Part shown: piece after piece, positions 8,886 through 17,816 of the stretch
Layout: each line of letters begins with the position of its first letter
How positions within the stretch are numbered: position 1 is the first letter of the stretch
From: Bacilli bacterium
Lineage (GTDB): Bacteria; Bacillota_I; Bacilli_A; RFN20; CAG-826
DNA length: 64,000 nucleotides
NCBI GenBank assembly: GCA_022482735.1
Contig: JAKVOO010000001.1
Coordinates: 1,088,837 to 1,152,836, forward strand
Reading direction: 5' to 3'
Program-made: the position numbers and the translations under genes
The notes under the pieces: model-generated
What the model saw: only the letters and a program-made list of their open reading frames with translations
Told to the model about the DNA's origin: nothing
Database searches by the model: none

Positions 8886-9224
8886 TTAATCGCCGTAGTC
8901 GCTGCCTCGAGAAATGTCATCAACAAATAATTTCAAAGCATCGGTAATGTCGATTAATTCCCGTAAAACATAGCTTTTGTCATTAATTGGACAATTTTCA
9001 TAGTCGCTACAAAAAATTACCTGTTTATTTTTTTTGACAGTTGCCTTCATTTCCTTTAGAATATCGGCAATGTGCTCCGGGTAACGGTCAAAGAAACGAA
9101 GTAACTGAGTGTAGAAAGCAGGCTCTAAAATAAATTTCGAGCCATCTTCAAGCAGGTATCCTTTCATTAGAGGATACGGGGAGTTTGGTAAAGTCTTTAA
9201 ATCAGCAAATTCTTCATAGTTCAT
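8886..9224 (-). CDS. Conserved hypothetical protein upstream of tdk
   Basis: About 112 residues, beginning MNYEEFADLKTLPNSPYPL. It is soluble and acidic, with no motif I can name. The start at 9224 is preceded by GGTGAT; the longer frame to 9359 contains a hydrophobic run that is antisense to the HAD gene and is not used. It is co-transcribed with tdk. It is divergent from the HAD phosphatase gene, with 58 bp between start codons, so the two promoters must be compact. Confidence 0.65.
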   Translation of the reverse strand: MNYEEFADLKTLPNSPYPLMKGYLLEDGSKFILEPAFYTQLLRFFDRYPEHIADILKEMKATVKKNKQVIFCSDYENCPINDKSYVLRELIDITDALKLFVDDISRGSDYGD

Positions 9225-9282
9225 GTTTATCACCGTTATCAATAGTAGCATAATTATAGAAAGAAAGGAGAAAAAAACATTG

Positions 9283-10086
9283 ATGGATAAAATCAAAGCA
9301 GAAAAAATCAAGGTTGTCATTACCGATATTGACGGTACACTATTTTCACATGTTTCCAACCAAGTTCCACCATCGGCAGCGGAAGCTTTTCATAAACTTC
9401 AACAAAAGGGTATAAAGGTTTTCATTGCCTCGGGTCGTAATCGTTATCTTATTCGGAAGTCGGGAATACTCGACTATGTTAGTCCGGATGGTTATATTAC
9501 AATGAATGGCGCCAACGCGATTATTAACAACAAAGTTGTTTATCGCTATCCGATACCATCGGAGACGGTTGATGCATTGATTAAGTTTGCTAAAAGACTG
9601 AAGTTTGGATTGACTTTAATCGAAGAGAACGAAGGACATATAAATATGGTTGACGAACGCGTTATTTCCGCTCATGAAAAATATGGAACTCGGTTTCCCC
9701 AGCCTCGCACCTTTCCTAATCACTACGATCGCATTGTTTATCAAGCCATCGCTTTCTGCGATGAACTTGATGAGTCTTTATTCCTTCCGCATTTAAAGGG
9801 TTGTAAAACTGCGCGGTGGGATGAATATGCCGTTGATATTATGCCGCAAGATAGCGACAAATCTAAAGGCGTACTTGCTGTTTGCGAGTATTATGGCTAT
9901 GAGCCAGAAAACGTCCTTTGCATTGGTGATGCATTGAATGATGTAGAAATGCTATCACTAGCAGGTATTAGTATTGCAATGGGCAACGCTCGTAGCGAAG
10001 CAAAGGCAGTAGCGGATTTTGTAACCGACGATATTGATCAAGATGGTTGGTCAAACGCGATGAAACATTTTGGACTAATCGATTAA
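9283..10086 (+). CDS. Cof-type HAD-superfamily phosphatase
   Basis: Motif I is DIDGTLF near residue 15, motif II is FIASGRN, and motif IV is GDALNDVEML; the mobile C2B cap lies between them. This is the Cof/SupH subfamily of sugar-phosphate or pyridoxal-phosphate phosphatases; the substrate cannot be predicted. The product has 267 residues. The start is ATG 9283 or the adjoining TTG 9280, which sits at better distance (9 nt) from AAAGGAG. It ends in a terminator 1 nt downstream of the coding region. Confidence 0.9.
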   Translation: MDKIKAEKIKVVITDIDGTLFSHVSNQVPPSAAEAFHKLQQKGIKVFIASGRNRYLIRKSGILDYVSPDGYITMNGANAIINNKVVYRYPIPSETVDALIKFAKRLKFGLTLIEENEGHINMVDERVISAHEKYGTRFPQPRTFPNHYDRIVYQAIAFCDELDESLFLPHLKGCKTARWDEYAVDIMPQDSDKSKGVLAVCEYYGYEPENVLCIGDALNDVEMLSLAGISIAMGNARSEAKAVADFVTDDIDQDGWSNAMKHFGLID

Positions 10087-10110
10087 GGGCATCCTCGATG
10101 CTCTTTTTTT
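10086..10110 (+). terminator. Terminator after HAD phosphatase gene
   Basis: A short stem (GGGCATC paired with GATGCTC, 10087-10103, with wobble) followed by a T-run to 10110. Confidence 0.8.
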
Positions 10111-10197
10111 AATGGCTAAAAAACTAGCATTTTTATGGTTTTATTTACTGCTTTAAAAATATTTATTTTTGTTATAATCAATTCTATTTAACTGTGG

Positions 10198-10257
10198 CAT
10201 AATAAAAAGGGCACCCCCAAAGAAAAGAAATAATGTTTACTATTTCTTTTTTATTTT
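10198..10257 (+). promoter_or_regulatory. pyrG leader with GGGC start and A/U hairpin
   Basis: A CATAAT -10 (10198-10203) places the start at GGGC (10209-10212). It is followed by a CCCCC tract (10214-10218), then a 9-11 bp hairpin (10223-10231 with 10242-10250) and a T-rich run just before the AGGAGG ribosome binding site. Bacillus and Lactococcus pyrG leaders also start with GGGC and use CTP-sensitive reiterative transcription to control attenuation. Similar control here is inferred. The -35 is weak. Confidence 0.55.
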
Positions 10258-10267
10258 AGGAGGCTTT

Positions 10268-11884
10268 ATGGAGACTAAATATATTTTCGTTACTGGCGGA
10301 GTTGTTTCAAGCTTAGGCAAAGGAATCTCGGCTGCTTGTCTTGGAAGATTGCTAAAAAAACGTGGCCTTAAGGTTTTTATGCAAAAATTCGATCCTTATA
10401 TCAATATTGATCCAGGCACGATGTCTCCGTATCAACATGGTGAGGTTTACGTGACCGATGATGGTGCTGAAACCGATTTAGATCTCGGTCATTATGAACG
10501 TTTTCTTGGGGAAAACCTCAGTAAAGAATCAAATGTCACTGCGGGTAAAATATATCAATCAGTTATCAATAAAGAGCGCCAAGGCAAGTACCTAGGAGCT
10601 ACTGTGCAAGTGGTACCTCATATCACTGACGAAATAAAAAAACGGCTAGTTGATGCGGCAAGTGTCAGCGGAGCCGATGTGGTTATTACGGAAATTGGGG
10701 GGACGGTTGGAGATATCGAATCGCTTCCTTTTTTAGAAGCCATTCGTCAGGCAAGGTTAGAGTTCGGCTACGATCGCACACTTTATATTCATAATACCTT
10801 GGTTCCATTTCTTAAGTCTTCAGAAGAAATTAAAACCAAGCCAACTCAGCATAGCGTAAAGGAATTGAGTAGTTTAGGCATCCAACCGGATATTATTATT
10901 CTTCGCAGTGAAGTCCCAGTTCCTCTTGCGAGTAAAGAAAAAATTGCCCTTTTTTGCAATGTTTCAAAAGCGGCGGTTTTTGAATCGCGTGATGTCAAAG
11001 TTCTCTATGAGGTGGCACTTAGTTTTCAAAAGCAAGGGTTAGATGATTTTGTCTTAAAACATTTTCACCTAGATTATCCACTTGCCGATATGAGCGATTG
11101 GGAAACACTTGTAGCAAAAATCAACAATCTTCACGATGAAATACACATTGGTTTAGTTGGTAAATACATCGGACTTCATGATGCTTATCTTTCGGTCAGC
11201 CAAGCATTATACCATGCGGGTTATTTTCACAATAAAAAAGTTATCATCCATTGGATTTCGGCGATTGATCTTGATCGAGCAGACATAGGAGAAGAGTTTA
11301 CACAGTTAGATGGAATTCTTATTCCCGGTGGCTTCGGTGTCCGAGGCGCAGAAGGAAAGATGAAGGCTATTCATTATGCACGCGTAAAAAAGATACCTTT
11401 ATTAGGAATTTGTTATGGTATGCAATTAGCGGCGATTGAATTTGCCCGCGATGTTTTAAAAATGGAAGATGCAGATACGACGGAAAATAATCCAAATACC
11501 CATTACCCAGTTATTGATTATCTTCCCAATCAATATATTGGTATTAATTTGGGAGGAACTCTTCGGTTAGGTCTATACAATTGCTGTTTACAAAAAACAA
11601 GCAAAGCGTATATGGCATATGGCAAAGAAAACATTGCGGAACGCCATCGTCATCGATATGAATTTAACAACCGGTATTTAACCGCATTTAATGAGGCGGG
11701 ATTATTGGCATCGGGTTTAAATCCAGAAACAGGCTTGGTTGAAATCTTTGAGCTAAGAGATCATCCCTGGTTTGTAACTTGCCAATTTCATCCCGAATTC
11801 TTATCGAGGCCACTAAATCCACACCCTTTATTCCGCGATTTTATTGGCGCGGCATCTAGGTTCAAAAAAACGAAAACAAAATAA
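10268..11884 (+). CDS. pyrG: CTP synthase
   Basis: The enzyme converts UTP to CTP with ATP and glutamine. The synthetase domain opens with [20 protein letters not shown] and carries the [11 protein letters not shown] substrate loop; the C-terminal class I glutamine amidotransferase has the nucleophile Cys in GICYGMQ and the His-Glu pair in FHPEF. At 538 residues it is full length. AGGAGG lies 4-5 nt upstream of the ATG. The stop is only 7 nt from that of the convergent heliorhodopsin gene, without a visible terminator, so antisense read-through is likely. Confidence 0.98.
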   Translation: METKYIFVTGGVVSSLGKGISAACLGRLLKKRGLKVFMQKFDPYINIDPGTMSPYQHGEVYVTDDGAETDLDLGHYERFLGENLSKESNVTAGKIYQSVINKERQGKYLGATVQVVPHITDEIKKRLVDAASVSGADVVITEIGGTVGDIESLPFLEAIRQARLEFGYDRTLYIHNTLVPFLKSSEEIKTKPTQHSVKELSSLGIQPDIIILRSEVPVPLASKEKIALFCNVSKAAVFESRDVKVLYEVALSFQKQGLDDFVLKHFHLDYPLADMSDWETLVAKINNLHDEIHIGLVGKYIGLHDAYLSVSQALYHAGYFHNKKVIIHWISAIDLDRADIGEEFTQLDGILIPGGFGVRGAEGKMKAIHYARVKKIPLLGICYGMQLAAIEFARDVLKMEDADTTENNPNTHYPVIDYLPNQYIGINLGGTLRLGLYNCCLQKTSKAYMAYGKENIAERHRHRYEFNNRYLTAFNEAGLLASGLNPETGLVEIFELRDHPWFVTCQFHPEFLSRPLNPHPLFRDFIGAASRFKKTKTK

Positions 11885-11891
11885 TCTTTCA

Positions 11892-12674
11892 CTATGGTTG
11901 CATAGCGCCGAAGAGTACGAGCCAAGCTAGTAGAGTCTTAGCAACAAGGCTCAAAATAATATATACACGTTCGCCATAAAGATAGTCCTTCCATTTACCA
12001 ATCTGGCGATATTGAAGAATCATATTGATGGGGAAGGTGTTGAAAGTAACGAAGTAAGTTCCGGCGATAAGCCATACAAACCAAGGAACAAGACTTAAGT
12101 CATTAATGCCCCCCATGTAGATGAAAATTACTAGCCAAGGAGTTATGCCGGCTATCGCCCCTAAAACAAAAGGTAACCAAGAAACTTTTTTCTTGTTCTT
12201 ACCACTATTCATCTTTTCCATAATAAGACCGAATAAATTCATAATGGCATTAAGTACAAAAATAAGAATTAGAGAAGCAATATCATAAACTCCAAATAGT
12301 GTGGCAATTAAGCAAATCATTATCGATGAGCTTAAGGCGTATTCGAACCATCTAAATTGATTGATGCCCTTTTCTAAGTCGCTTATATAACGTTTTTTAA
12401 ATAGTACGACAAGAGCGTGGGCAAGTGCCGATAAAAGCAAAAACACGCCTACCAAAGTGGCAAAAGGAAGCTCGAATAACGAACGCTGATTTAAAAACAA
12501 TGATTGAGTAATGAAATCATAGTCGAGATAGTACTGAACAATAGTGGGCCTAAATTGGGCGATATTAACCAAAAGCGCCGGAATCAAAAAAATCATCAGT
12601 ACCCCTTGGACAAGGTGTAGTCCACCCATGATGAGGTTAAAACGGAGGAGACTTTGGGTCTTAGTTTTATCCAT
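11892..12674 (-). CDS. Heliorhodopsin
   Basis: This is a 260-residue, seven-helix retinal protein of the heliorhodopsin family, which has inverted topology relative to other rhodopsins and is not known to pump ions. The diagnostic FRWFEYALSSSIM block contains R108 and counterion E111. The last helix, LSLVAKTLLAW, supplies Schiff-base K246 with S242 four residues before it. H20 and H86 match the histidines near the retinal pocket, and GKWKDYLYGER before helix 7 is family-typical. The overall match to actinobacterial heliorhodopsin 48C12 is clear along the whole length. No retinal or carotenoid gene is in the window, so the retinal source is unknown. It is monocistronic, with its own promoter and a palindrome in the leader. 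Confidence 0.97.
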   Translation of the reverse strand: MDKTKTQSLLRFNLIMGGLHLVQGVLMIFLIPALLVNIAQFRPTIVQYYLDYDFITQSLFLNQRSLFELPFATLVGVFLLLSALAHALVVLFKKRYISDLEKGINQFRWFEYALSSSIMICLIATLFGVYDIASLILIFVLNAIMNLFGLIMEKMNSGKNKKKVSWLPFVLGAIAGITPWLVIFIYMGGINDLSLVPWFVWLIAGTYFVTFNTFPINMILQYRQIGKWKDYLYGERVYIILSLVAKTLLAWLVLFGAMQP

Positions 12675-12684
12675 ATGTTCTTAT

Positions 12685-12717
12685 CACTATTAATAGTGCC
12701 TTTCTATTTAAATTATA
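12685..12717 (-). promoter_or_regulatory. Heliorhodopsin promoter and palindromic operator
   Basis: On the minus strand TATAAT lies at 12712-12717. Between it and the start codon is a perfect 14-bp palindrome, CACTATTAATAGTG (12685-12698), at about +7 to +20. Position and symmetry suggest a repressor site; the -35 is poor. Confidence 0.5.
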
Positions 12718-12810
12718 TCAATTTAATAAAAAAACAAAATTAAAGTGTCATATAGGCAATTGGACAAAACAAAAACATGTATTTAAATTTTTTATAGTTT
12801 AAGCAAAAAA

Positions 12811-13104
12811 TTAGAATTTATCAAAGCAAATTAAGTCTCTTTTTGGAAATAATAAACTTATAGAAGATTGATCATTAGGAATAACACCGATGGCGTATTT
12901 TGTGAGCGTGGCAATATCTAAAAAAACGGTTGGTTGTTTGTTGCTTATCCCCAAAGTCAGTTTATAATCTTCGACACTTATTTCTAAGGTAAGATTGTTC
13001 TCTTCAATTAATGAATCATTTATACGGATAGTAAAGGGAGAGATGGTCTTTACTGAAGGATGATAATTAGCCAAAAGTGTGCGAACACTGCTTATTCTTA
13101 TCAT
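12811..13104 (-). CDS. SCP2-like C-terminal domain of an Eis-type acetyltransferase, separate ORF
   Basis: These 97 residues begin MIRISSVRTLLANY, which matches the beginning of the sterol-carrier-like third domain of Eis-family acetyltransferases (consensus MxRVVDV). They continue with the usual F-x-I-x-I-x-D then N-N-L-T-L-E-I strands. In most Eis-like proteins this domain is fused to the GNAT domains. Here the start codon overlaps the stop of the upstream GNAT ORF (ATGA), so it is either a translationally coupled separate chain or the 3' part of a frameshifted gene. The C-terminus ends in Phe, as Eis proteins tend to. Confidence 0.7.
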   Translation of the reverse strand: MIRISSVRTLLANYHPSVKTISPFTIRINDSLIEENNLTLEISVEDYKLTLGISNKQPTVFLDIATLTKYAIGVIPNDQSSISLLFPKRDLICFDKF

Positions 13105-14666
13105 CTGACCAGTAGGATTTCCAGTGGGGAAGGAATTTTTAGTTTAGAAAAATCAAAGTGAGAATTAACGGGGAAAATAGGTTTAAGAAGAATCGCTTCA
13201 TCGGCTTCTTCGCCATTATGAGCCAAATATCCAAAAACCTCTTTTTCATGCTTTATCAAATCAAAGGAAGTTCCATCTTGGGCCAGTGAATTCATAAAGT
13301 ATGACCAGCGTTTCGATGAGCGCTCCATATAGCCTTCTTTGCCCGTTGTCGCCTGCTGATAAATATCGGCCAGCAGTTCAGGAACAACGGCTGCTTCTAG
13401 CGTTACTTCAATATGAGGCCAATTTATGTCTAAAGGAGCCTCGAGAATATAATTTATGAACCCAGACGAAATATAGTATTGAGAATCAACAGGATAAAGG
13501 AAAATAAAGGCATGATTAAGATTAATTGCCTCTTTAATTGCTTTTTTTACTACTTCCTTTAAAAGCCCTTGACGGCGATAGGCATGAGCGGTAGCCATAC
13601 CGACGATGAGCGATATTGGCCAATTTTGACCATTATAGTGCATATTTCTATCGACCAAAATTAATCCACTTACCATCTTTTGGTCGCGCTCGACACTTAC
13701 AATGTTGTGCTCGCGGGCATCATAAAGAAAGATATAGTCGCGATAGGCAAAAGAATCGGAAAAAGCACTGGCGTATAATTCATAAAAACTCTTAATTTTT
13801 TGAGAAAAAACAAGGGCATACTTTTTTTCTTTCTCAGTAGGATGCCAACTGAGTTTTGCCGCTCGTAATTCGGTGATACCCATATCTTCCTGCCGGGTGA
13901 TTACCTCTAAATTCTTATATCTTTTCTCATATGAAAGTTTGGCAATAGCGACAAATGAACCAATATAGTTATAATCGGCCTTTTCAAAAAGAACAACCCC
14001 ATAATTTCTTTTGCTGATTCCACCAATACTAATAGCAACTAAAATCTGATTAGCGTAGAGTAAATCGGCAAAAAGTGACAACTCCTTTAAGTGATCAAGG
14101 GCATAACAAATAGCGGACAAATCATCGTCAGCACCCCCTTCATTGGTGTAACGACGTAAAAACGATAAAACTTCATCTTGAAGTGAACTTTGATAATCTT
14201 TTAATTCATAATTGTATTTTTTTTCAAATTGATGCCAAAGATTGCGCTTACGATAAAGTTTATTACCTTTTAATGTGATGAAGTTTTGAGGTTCGTAAAT
14301 GTATTCCGCATAGTCGTCATCATAAAGCGATAAAGCATATGGAATATCAACCAAAGAGAGCATCTGTTCACTAATTCCCAAAATAAAAGCATGAGGATCA
14401 TACTCATGAATAATCTTTATTCCTTGTTTGAATTTGTCGTTACTATCGGCAAGAGGAGGCAAATAAACATATCCACGCTTGTCTAGGCTACGTAGAATAA
14501 CAATATCTTCTATCATGGCAATCTCATTATCGCCTTGATAGTTCCAGGCTAGAAGATTGAAACTTACTAGTTCTGAAGCATGATAGTCATTAAGATACGG
14601 GGCTTTAATAAAAAGATCATCGATTAATTTTTGATCAGCGAGTGTGAGTTTGCGAAAAGTAAGCAT
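13101..14666 (-). CDS. DUF2156-GNAT fusion (lysyltransferase-like plus Eis-like acetyltransferase)
   Basis: The protein has 521 residues. Residues 1-285 look like DUF2156, the GNAT-fold domain related to the catalytic part of phosphatidylglycerol lysyltransferases (FITLKGNKLYRKRN, and EDMGITELRAAKLSWHP near its end). From about 290 on there is an Eis-like GNAT with the acetyl-CoA pyrophosphate loop GMATAHAYRRQGLLKEVV. The missing third Eis domain is the next ORF, overlapping by 4 nt (ATGA). Substrates are unknown; an aminoacyl or acyl transfer to a lipid, peptide or small amine is the family expectation. The only Shine-Dalgarno, AAAGGAA, lies inside the 3' arm of the preceding terminator. Confidence 0.75.
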   Translation of the reverse strand: MLTFRKLTLADQKLIDDLFIKAPYLNDYHASELVSFNLLAWNYQGDNEIAMIEDIVILRSLDKRGYVYLPPLADSNDKFKQGIKIIHEYDPHAFILGISEQMLSLVDIPYALSLYDDDYAEYIYEPQNFITLKGNKLYRKRNLWHQFEKKYNYELKDYQSSLQDEVLSFLRRYTNEGGADDDLSAICYALDHLKELSLFADLLYANQILVAISIGGISKRNYGVVLFEKADYNYIGSFVAIAKLSYEKRYKNLEVITRQEDMGITELRAAKLSWHPTEKEKKYALVFSQKIKSFYELYASAFSDSFAYRDYIFLYDAREHNIVSVERDQKMVSGLILVDRNMHYNGQNWPISLIVGMATAHAYRRQGLLKEVVKKAIKEAINLNHAFIFLYPVDSQYYISSGFINYILEAPLDINWPHIEVTLEAAVVPELLADIYQQATTGKEGYMERSSKRWSYFMNSLAQDGTSFDLIKHEKEVFGYLAHNGEEADEAILLKPIFPVNSHFDFSKLKIPSPLEILLVR

Positions 14667-14706
14667 AAAAAAATTCCTTTATCATCATTATAACGATAAA
14701 GGAATT
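14667..14706 (-). terminator. DegV terminator overlapping the next gene's ribosome binding site
   Basis: A perfect 12-bp stem (14672-14683 with 14695-14706) with a T-run on the minus strand ends 1 nt before the ATG of the DUF2156-GNAT gene. The AAAGGAA ribosome binding site forms part of the stem. Confidence 0.85.
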
Positions 14707-14726
14707 AATTGACTATTTTTTATCTT

Positions 14727-15605
14727 TTAACGATGAGTTCCGCGGAAAAAAAGAGCGATGGTTCCCGGCCCAGAATGAGCTCCAATGACGGGTCCAATAT
14801 GGCCATAAACTATTTTTTGGGGATGGAAGGTTTCCATAAACTTATCTCCAAGGAAATGAGCCATTTCCTCATCATCGGCATGACCGATAAAAATCACTTG
14901 ATCCTTAGCGAAATCAGTTGTAAGCCGTTCTTTAGATAGTTCTACCATCGTCAAAAGTGATTTTTTTCTTCCCCGTGTCTTTTGAAGACTTACAAGCCGG
15001 CCTTCATTGTCGGTGTATAGCACGGGTTTAATATCGAAAAGATTAGCTAGAATGGCCGTGGCTCCACTAATTCGACCGCCACGTTTCAAGGTGGTTAGAT
15101 TTTCTACCGTAAATAAGTGGACGAAGGAAAGGCGGTTGTCCTCTACCCATTTAGCGACTTCCTCAATACTTGAACCTTCCTTTTTCATATTAGCCGCATA
15201 GTAGACTAAAAGCCCAAATCCCATAGAGGCCGATAATGTATCAACAACGACAATTTTTCGTTCAGGGAATTCTGTTCTTAATTCATTGGCGGCACTGAAA
15301 GCTTGCCCTACTGTTCCGCTGAGAGTTGAATCAAATCCAAGGTAAAGTAAATCTTTTCCACTAGCAAGAATTGGCCGAAAGGCCTCAAGAAAGCGATGCT
15401 CGTTAATAAGTGAAGTTGATGGCATTGATCCAGCGCGCATCATGTCATAAAACTCTTTTAAATTTAATTCCCTTTCGTCAGGGTAGTTATAGTAAGTTTT
15501 GTTATTAATGGTAACAGTGAGGGGTATAACCATCACTCCAGTTTCTTGGACTAATTCAATAGTTAAATCGGCACAGGAATCGGTAACAATAACATAATTT
15601 TCCAT
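14727..15605 (-). CDS. DegV family fatty-acid-binding protein
   Basis: DegV (FakB-like) proteins bind a fatty acid and present it to the FakA kinase for acyl-phosphate formation. Seen here are the N-terminal VIVTDSCADL, the ligand loop MPSTSLINEHRF, the FDSTLSGTVGQA block and TTLKRGGRISGA. At 292 residues it is a normal size. The start follows AAAGGAGG. No fakA gene is in the window. The next gene on the strand is separated only by the terminator at 14667-14706. Confidence 0.93.
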   Translation of the reverse strand: MENYVIVTDSCADLTIELVQETGVMVIPLTVTINNKTYYNYPDERELNLKEFYDMMRAGSMPSTSLINEHRFLEAFRPILASGKDLLYLGFDSTLSGTVGQAFSAANELRTEFPERKIVVVDTLSASMGFGLLVYYAANMKKEGSSIEEVAKWVEDNRLSFVHLFTVENLTTLKRGGRISGATAILANLFDIKPVLYTDNEGRLVSLQKTRGRKKSLLTMVELSKERLTTDFAKDQVIFIGHADDEEMAHFLGDKFMETFHPQKIVYGHIGPVIGAHSGPGTIALFFRGTHR

Positions 15606-15688
15606 GAGTAATATCCTCCTTTTTGTATTTTAACATGGCACTTTATCAGAGAACGGCTTAAAACTTTGTTTGTAAACACTCTGTAAAT

Positions 15689-16519
15689 TTATTTGGCTTT
15701 TATCGCGGTCAGTGGGGGGAAGGTACTGGGAATTGGCTCTTGATAAAAGTTCTCATACTTATTTACAAACGCATTCCAATTAGCCTTTTCGAGGTAATCT
15801 TTGTTTTCTTTTAAACTAAGTCTTTCATCGGGAAAAATCGGCGGTAAGATGTTGACGACAAATTTCTTTTGCATAATGCCATCGTATCCAATTCGATTGG
15901 AAGATAAAAAAGTAATAAAAACAGGAATGATTGGTACCATATTTTTGGCGGCATAATGAAAAGCACCACTGCGAAAAGGGCGCGGCAACTCATATTCCCA
16001 CCATTCAGAGCCTTCTGGAAAGAACAAAACATAGTTTTTCTTTTCTAGCAAACTGGAGAGCTTAATGTCAAAATTTCTCATCACTGAAAGGCGATTCGAT
16101 AAAGGCATCGTGCGAGTGGCCCGCATATAATCTCCCAGTTTCCCTTTTTGATTATTAAAATCGCCCACAGTAACATAAAGCCGATGTCCGCGAAGAGCCT
16201 TCCTTACGGCTAAGGCATCAAGCTTATTAACGTGGTTACAAGTAATAATTGCCCGCTTTATGCCTTTTAAATTTTCTCTTCCTCGAACAGAAGTCATCAG
16301 ATAATGACGATTGCTAAACCATGAGTAGGGATTAATGACAAAGAACCGAATTAAAGCATATTTAATTCGGTCACGGAGTGAATACTTATAATTGTAATCA
16401 TCAGTCATTGGAATAGCATTATCGTAATTAATCGGGTCCAAGTGATCGTTAAAGCGACCTTCCTGTTCCGCTATTTTGATTTTTTCGAGAACCTCTCGAC
16501 TTGTTTCAGAAAGATGCAT
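15689..16519 (-). CDS. PlsC-type acyltransferase
   Basis: A 276-residue member of the glycerolipid acyltransferase (PlsC) superfamily: motif I NHVNKLD has the catalytic H-X4-D, and motif III FPEGSEWWEY has the acyl-acceptor-binding Glu-Gly. An N-terminal region of about 70 residues precedes a short hydrophobic segment. It is the last gene of a four-gene operon, 2 nt after the GT2 gene. The context (two glycosyltransferases, another acyltransferase) favours acylation of a glycolipid or lipid precursor over generic phosphatidic acid synthesis, but this is inference. Confidence 0.88.
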   Translation of the reverse strand: MHLSETSREVLEKIKIAEQEGRFNDHLDPINYDNAIPMTDDYNYKYSLRDRIKYALIRFFVINPYSWFSNRHYLMTSVRGRENLKGIKRAIITCNHVNKLDALAVRKALRGHRLYVTVGDFNNQKGKLGDYMRATRTMPLSNRLSVMRNFDIKLSSLLEKKNYVLFFPEGSEWWEYELPRPFRSGAFHYAAKNMVPIIPVFITFLSSNRIGYDGIMQKKFVVNILPPIFPDERLSLKENKDYLEKANWNAFVNKYENFYQEPIPSTFPPLTAIKAK

Positions 16520-16521
16520 AG

Positions 16522-17814
16522 TTATTCGCCTCTATTTTCCGTTTGAAAATTAACGCGATCAATGCTTTCCCACGTTTCAGCTTTATGACTGAAGAGGGCT
16601 TTACTGACAATTTTAATATATCCCATGTAAAACAAAGGATGAACAAAGAGTAAGACTAGTTTGCGATACCAAGGAAGGGGATTGCGTTTTCCTTCCGCAA
16701 GCAAAATGGCAAGTGTCAGGAATAAAAAGGCGAGATAGATTAATCCAAAATGAATCAACCCCAAAGTAAGAAAATCGGCTGCTATTGGGTTGGAAAATCC
16801 AAAGAACGTGAGAGCCGCAAATGAGTAGGCCATTCCTCCAAGCAGTAAGTAGCCAATATACCAATAAACGATGTAGAGACTATATATATAATAGTAATTA
16901 ATTTTTTCTTTCAAACTTTTGAATGAAAGGTTCTTAATCTCCTCACGATAAATCCGATCGGACTTAATTAATCCACTCATCCACCTTTGACGTCTTTTAT
17001 TAGTAACATTAAGCTTTTTGGCTTCTTCTAAATAAAGAACAGCATCTGGATTATAGAGAGTAGAATAGTGGTTTAAGGCGGCATCCCGTTGAAGTTCCAT
17101 GTCTTCAGTCATTGTCTGGTGGTAAGGCCAGCCTTCCCACTTTTGAATGAGGGACTTATGAATCATTACTCCAGTAGAAATGGTCATAATTGTTAAATTG
17201 TGGGCGGACTTATAACGGTTGCCAAGTTCATCAATGATTGTCCAAATCAAACCATTGCAATCACCAGACAATGAAGAGGCGCCCTTTTGCTTTAATAGAT
17301 AATTTTTAACCAATTTTTTACCACATATAATATCTTTCTTGGTTGCTAAGGCATCATTCATCGCACTGACAAAATGAGCATCGAGCATACAATCGGCATC
17401 AACGATAACGTAACTCTCGTAAGCATCAGGATTTTTACTAAGAATATCTTTTAATGCGAAGTCAAGGGCATCGGCTTTGCTTTTTTGCTCGTTTGCCACA
17501 TATGTAAAGCCATTGATCATATCCTTTGTAAATTTGATTGCCGGATCATTTTTATCTTTAACGATGACATGTACATCAAAATAGTCATGATCGTAATCTT
17601 GTTTTTGTAAGGAGGCTAGAAGAGGAATAATGGCTTCGCCTTCATTACGGGCAGGAATTAAAATGGCAATTTTATTTTTTATTGGGTTATGATAGTGCTT
17701 ATTTTTTCTTAATGCCCCAAACCATCCAATGACCCTTGGTAGGTAAAAAGCGACAAATACAATGGAAACAATAATAAGAATTTTATAGGCAAGATTTAAT
17801 ATTTCGCGATCCAT
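16522..17814 (-). CDS. Membrane glycosyltransferase, family 2
   Basis: The protein has 430 residues. An N-terminal anchor helix (about 8-28) is followed by a GT-A domain with IPARNEGEAI, metal-binding DADC, catalytic TED (TMTEDMELQ), and a RRQRWMSG element equivalent to QxxRW of processive GT2 enzymes. Three or four C-terminal helices follow. Such enzymes polymerise or transfer sugars at the membrane face. It is co-transcribed with GT8 (2-nt gap) and the acyltransferases. The product is unknown; a glycolipid or lipid-linked glycan is likely. Confidence 0.88.
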   Translation of the reverse strand: MDREILNLAYKILIIVSIVFVAFYLPRVIGWFGALRKNKHYHNPIKNKIAILIPARNEGEAIIPLLASLQKQDYDHDYFDVHVIVKDKNDPAIKFTKDMINGFTYVANEQKSKADALDFALKDILSKNPDAYESYVIVDADCMLDAHFVSAMNDALATKKDIICGKKLVKNYLLKQKGASSLSGDCNGLIWTIIDELGNRYKSAHNLTIMTISTGVMIHKSLIQKWEGWPYHQTMTEDMELQRDAALNHYSTLYNPDAVLYLEEAKKLNVTNKRRQRWMSGLIKSDRIYREEIKNLSFKSLKEKINYYYIYSLYIVYWYIGYLLLGGMAYSFAALTFFGFSNPIAADFLTLGLIHFGLIYLAFLFLTLAILLAEGKRNPLPWYRKLVLLFVHPLFYMGYIKIVSKALFSHKAETWESIDRVNFQTENRGE

Positions 17815-17816
17815 AA

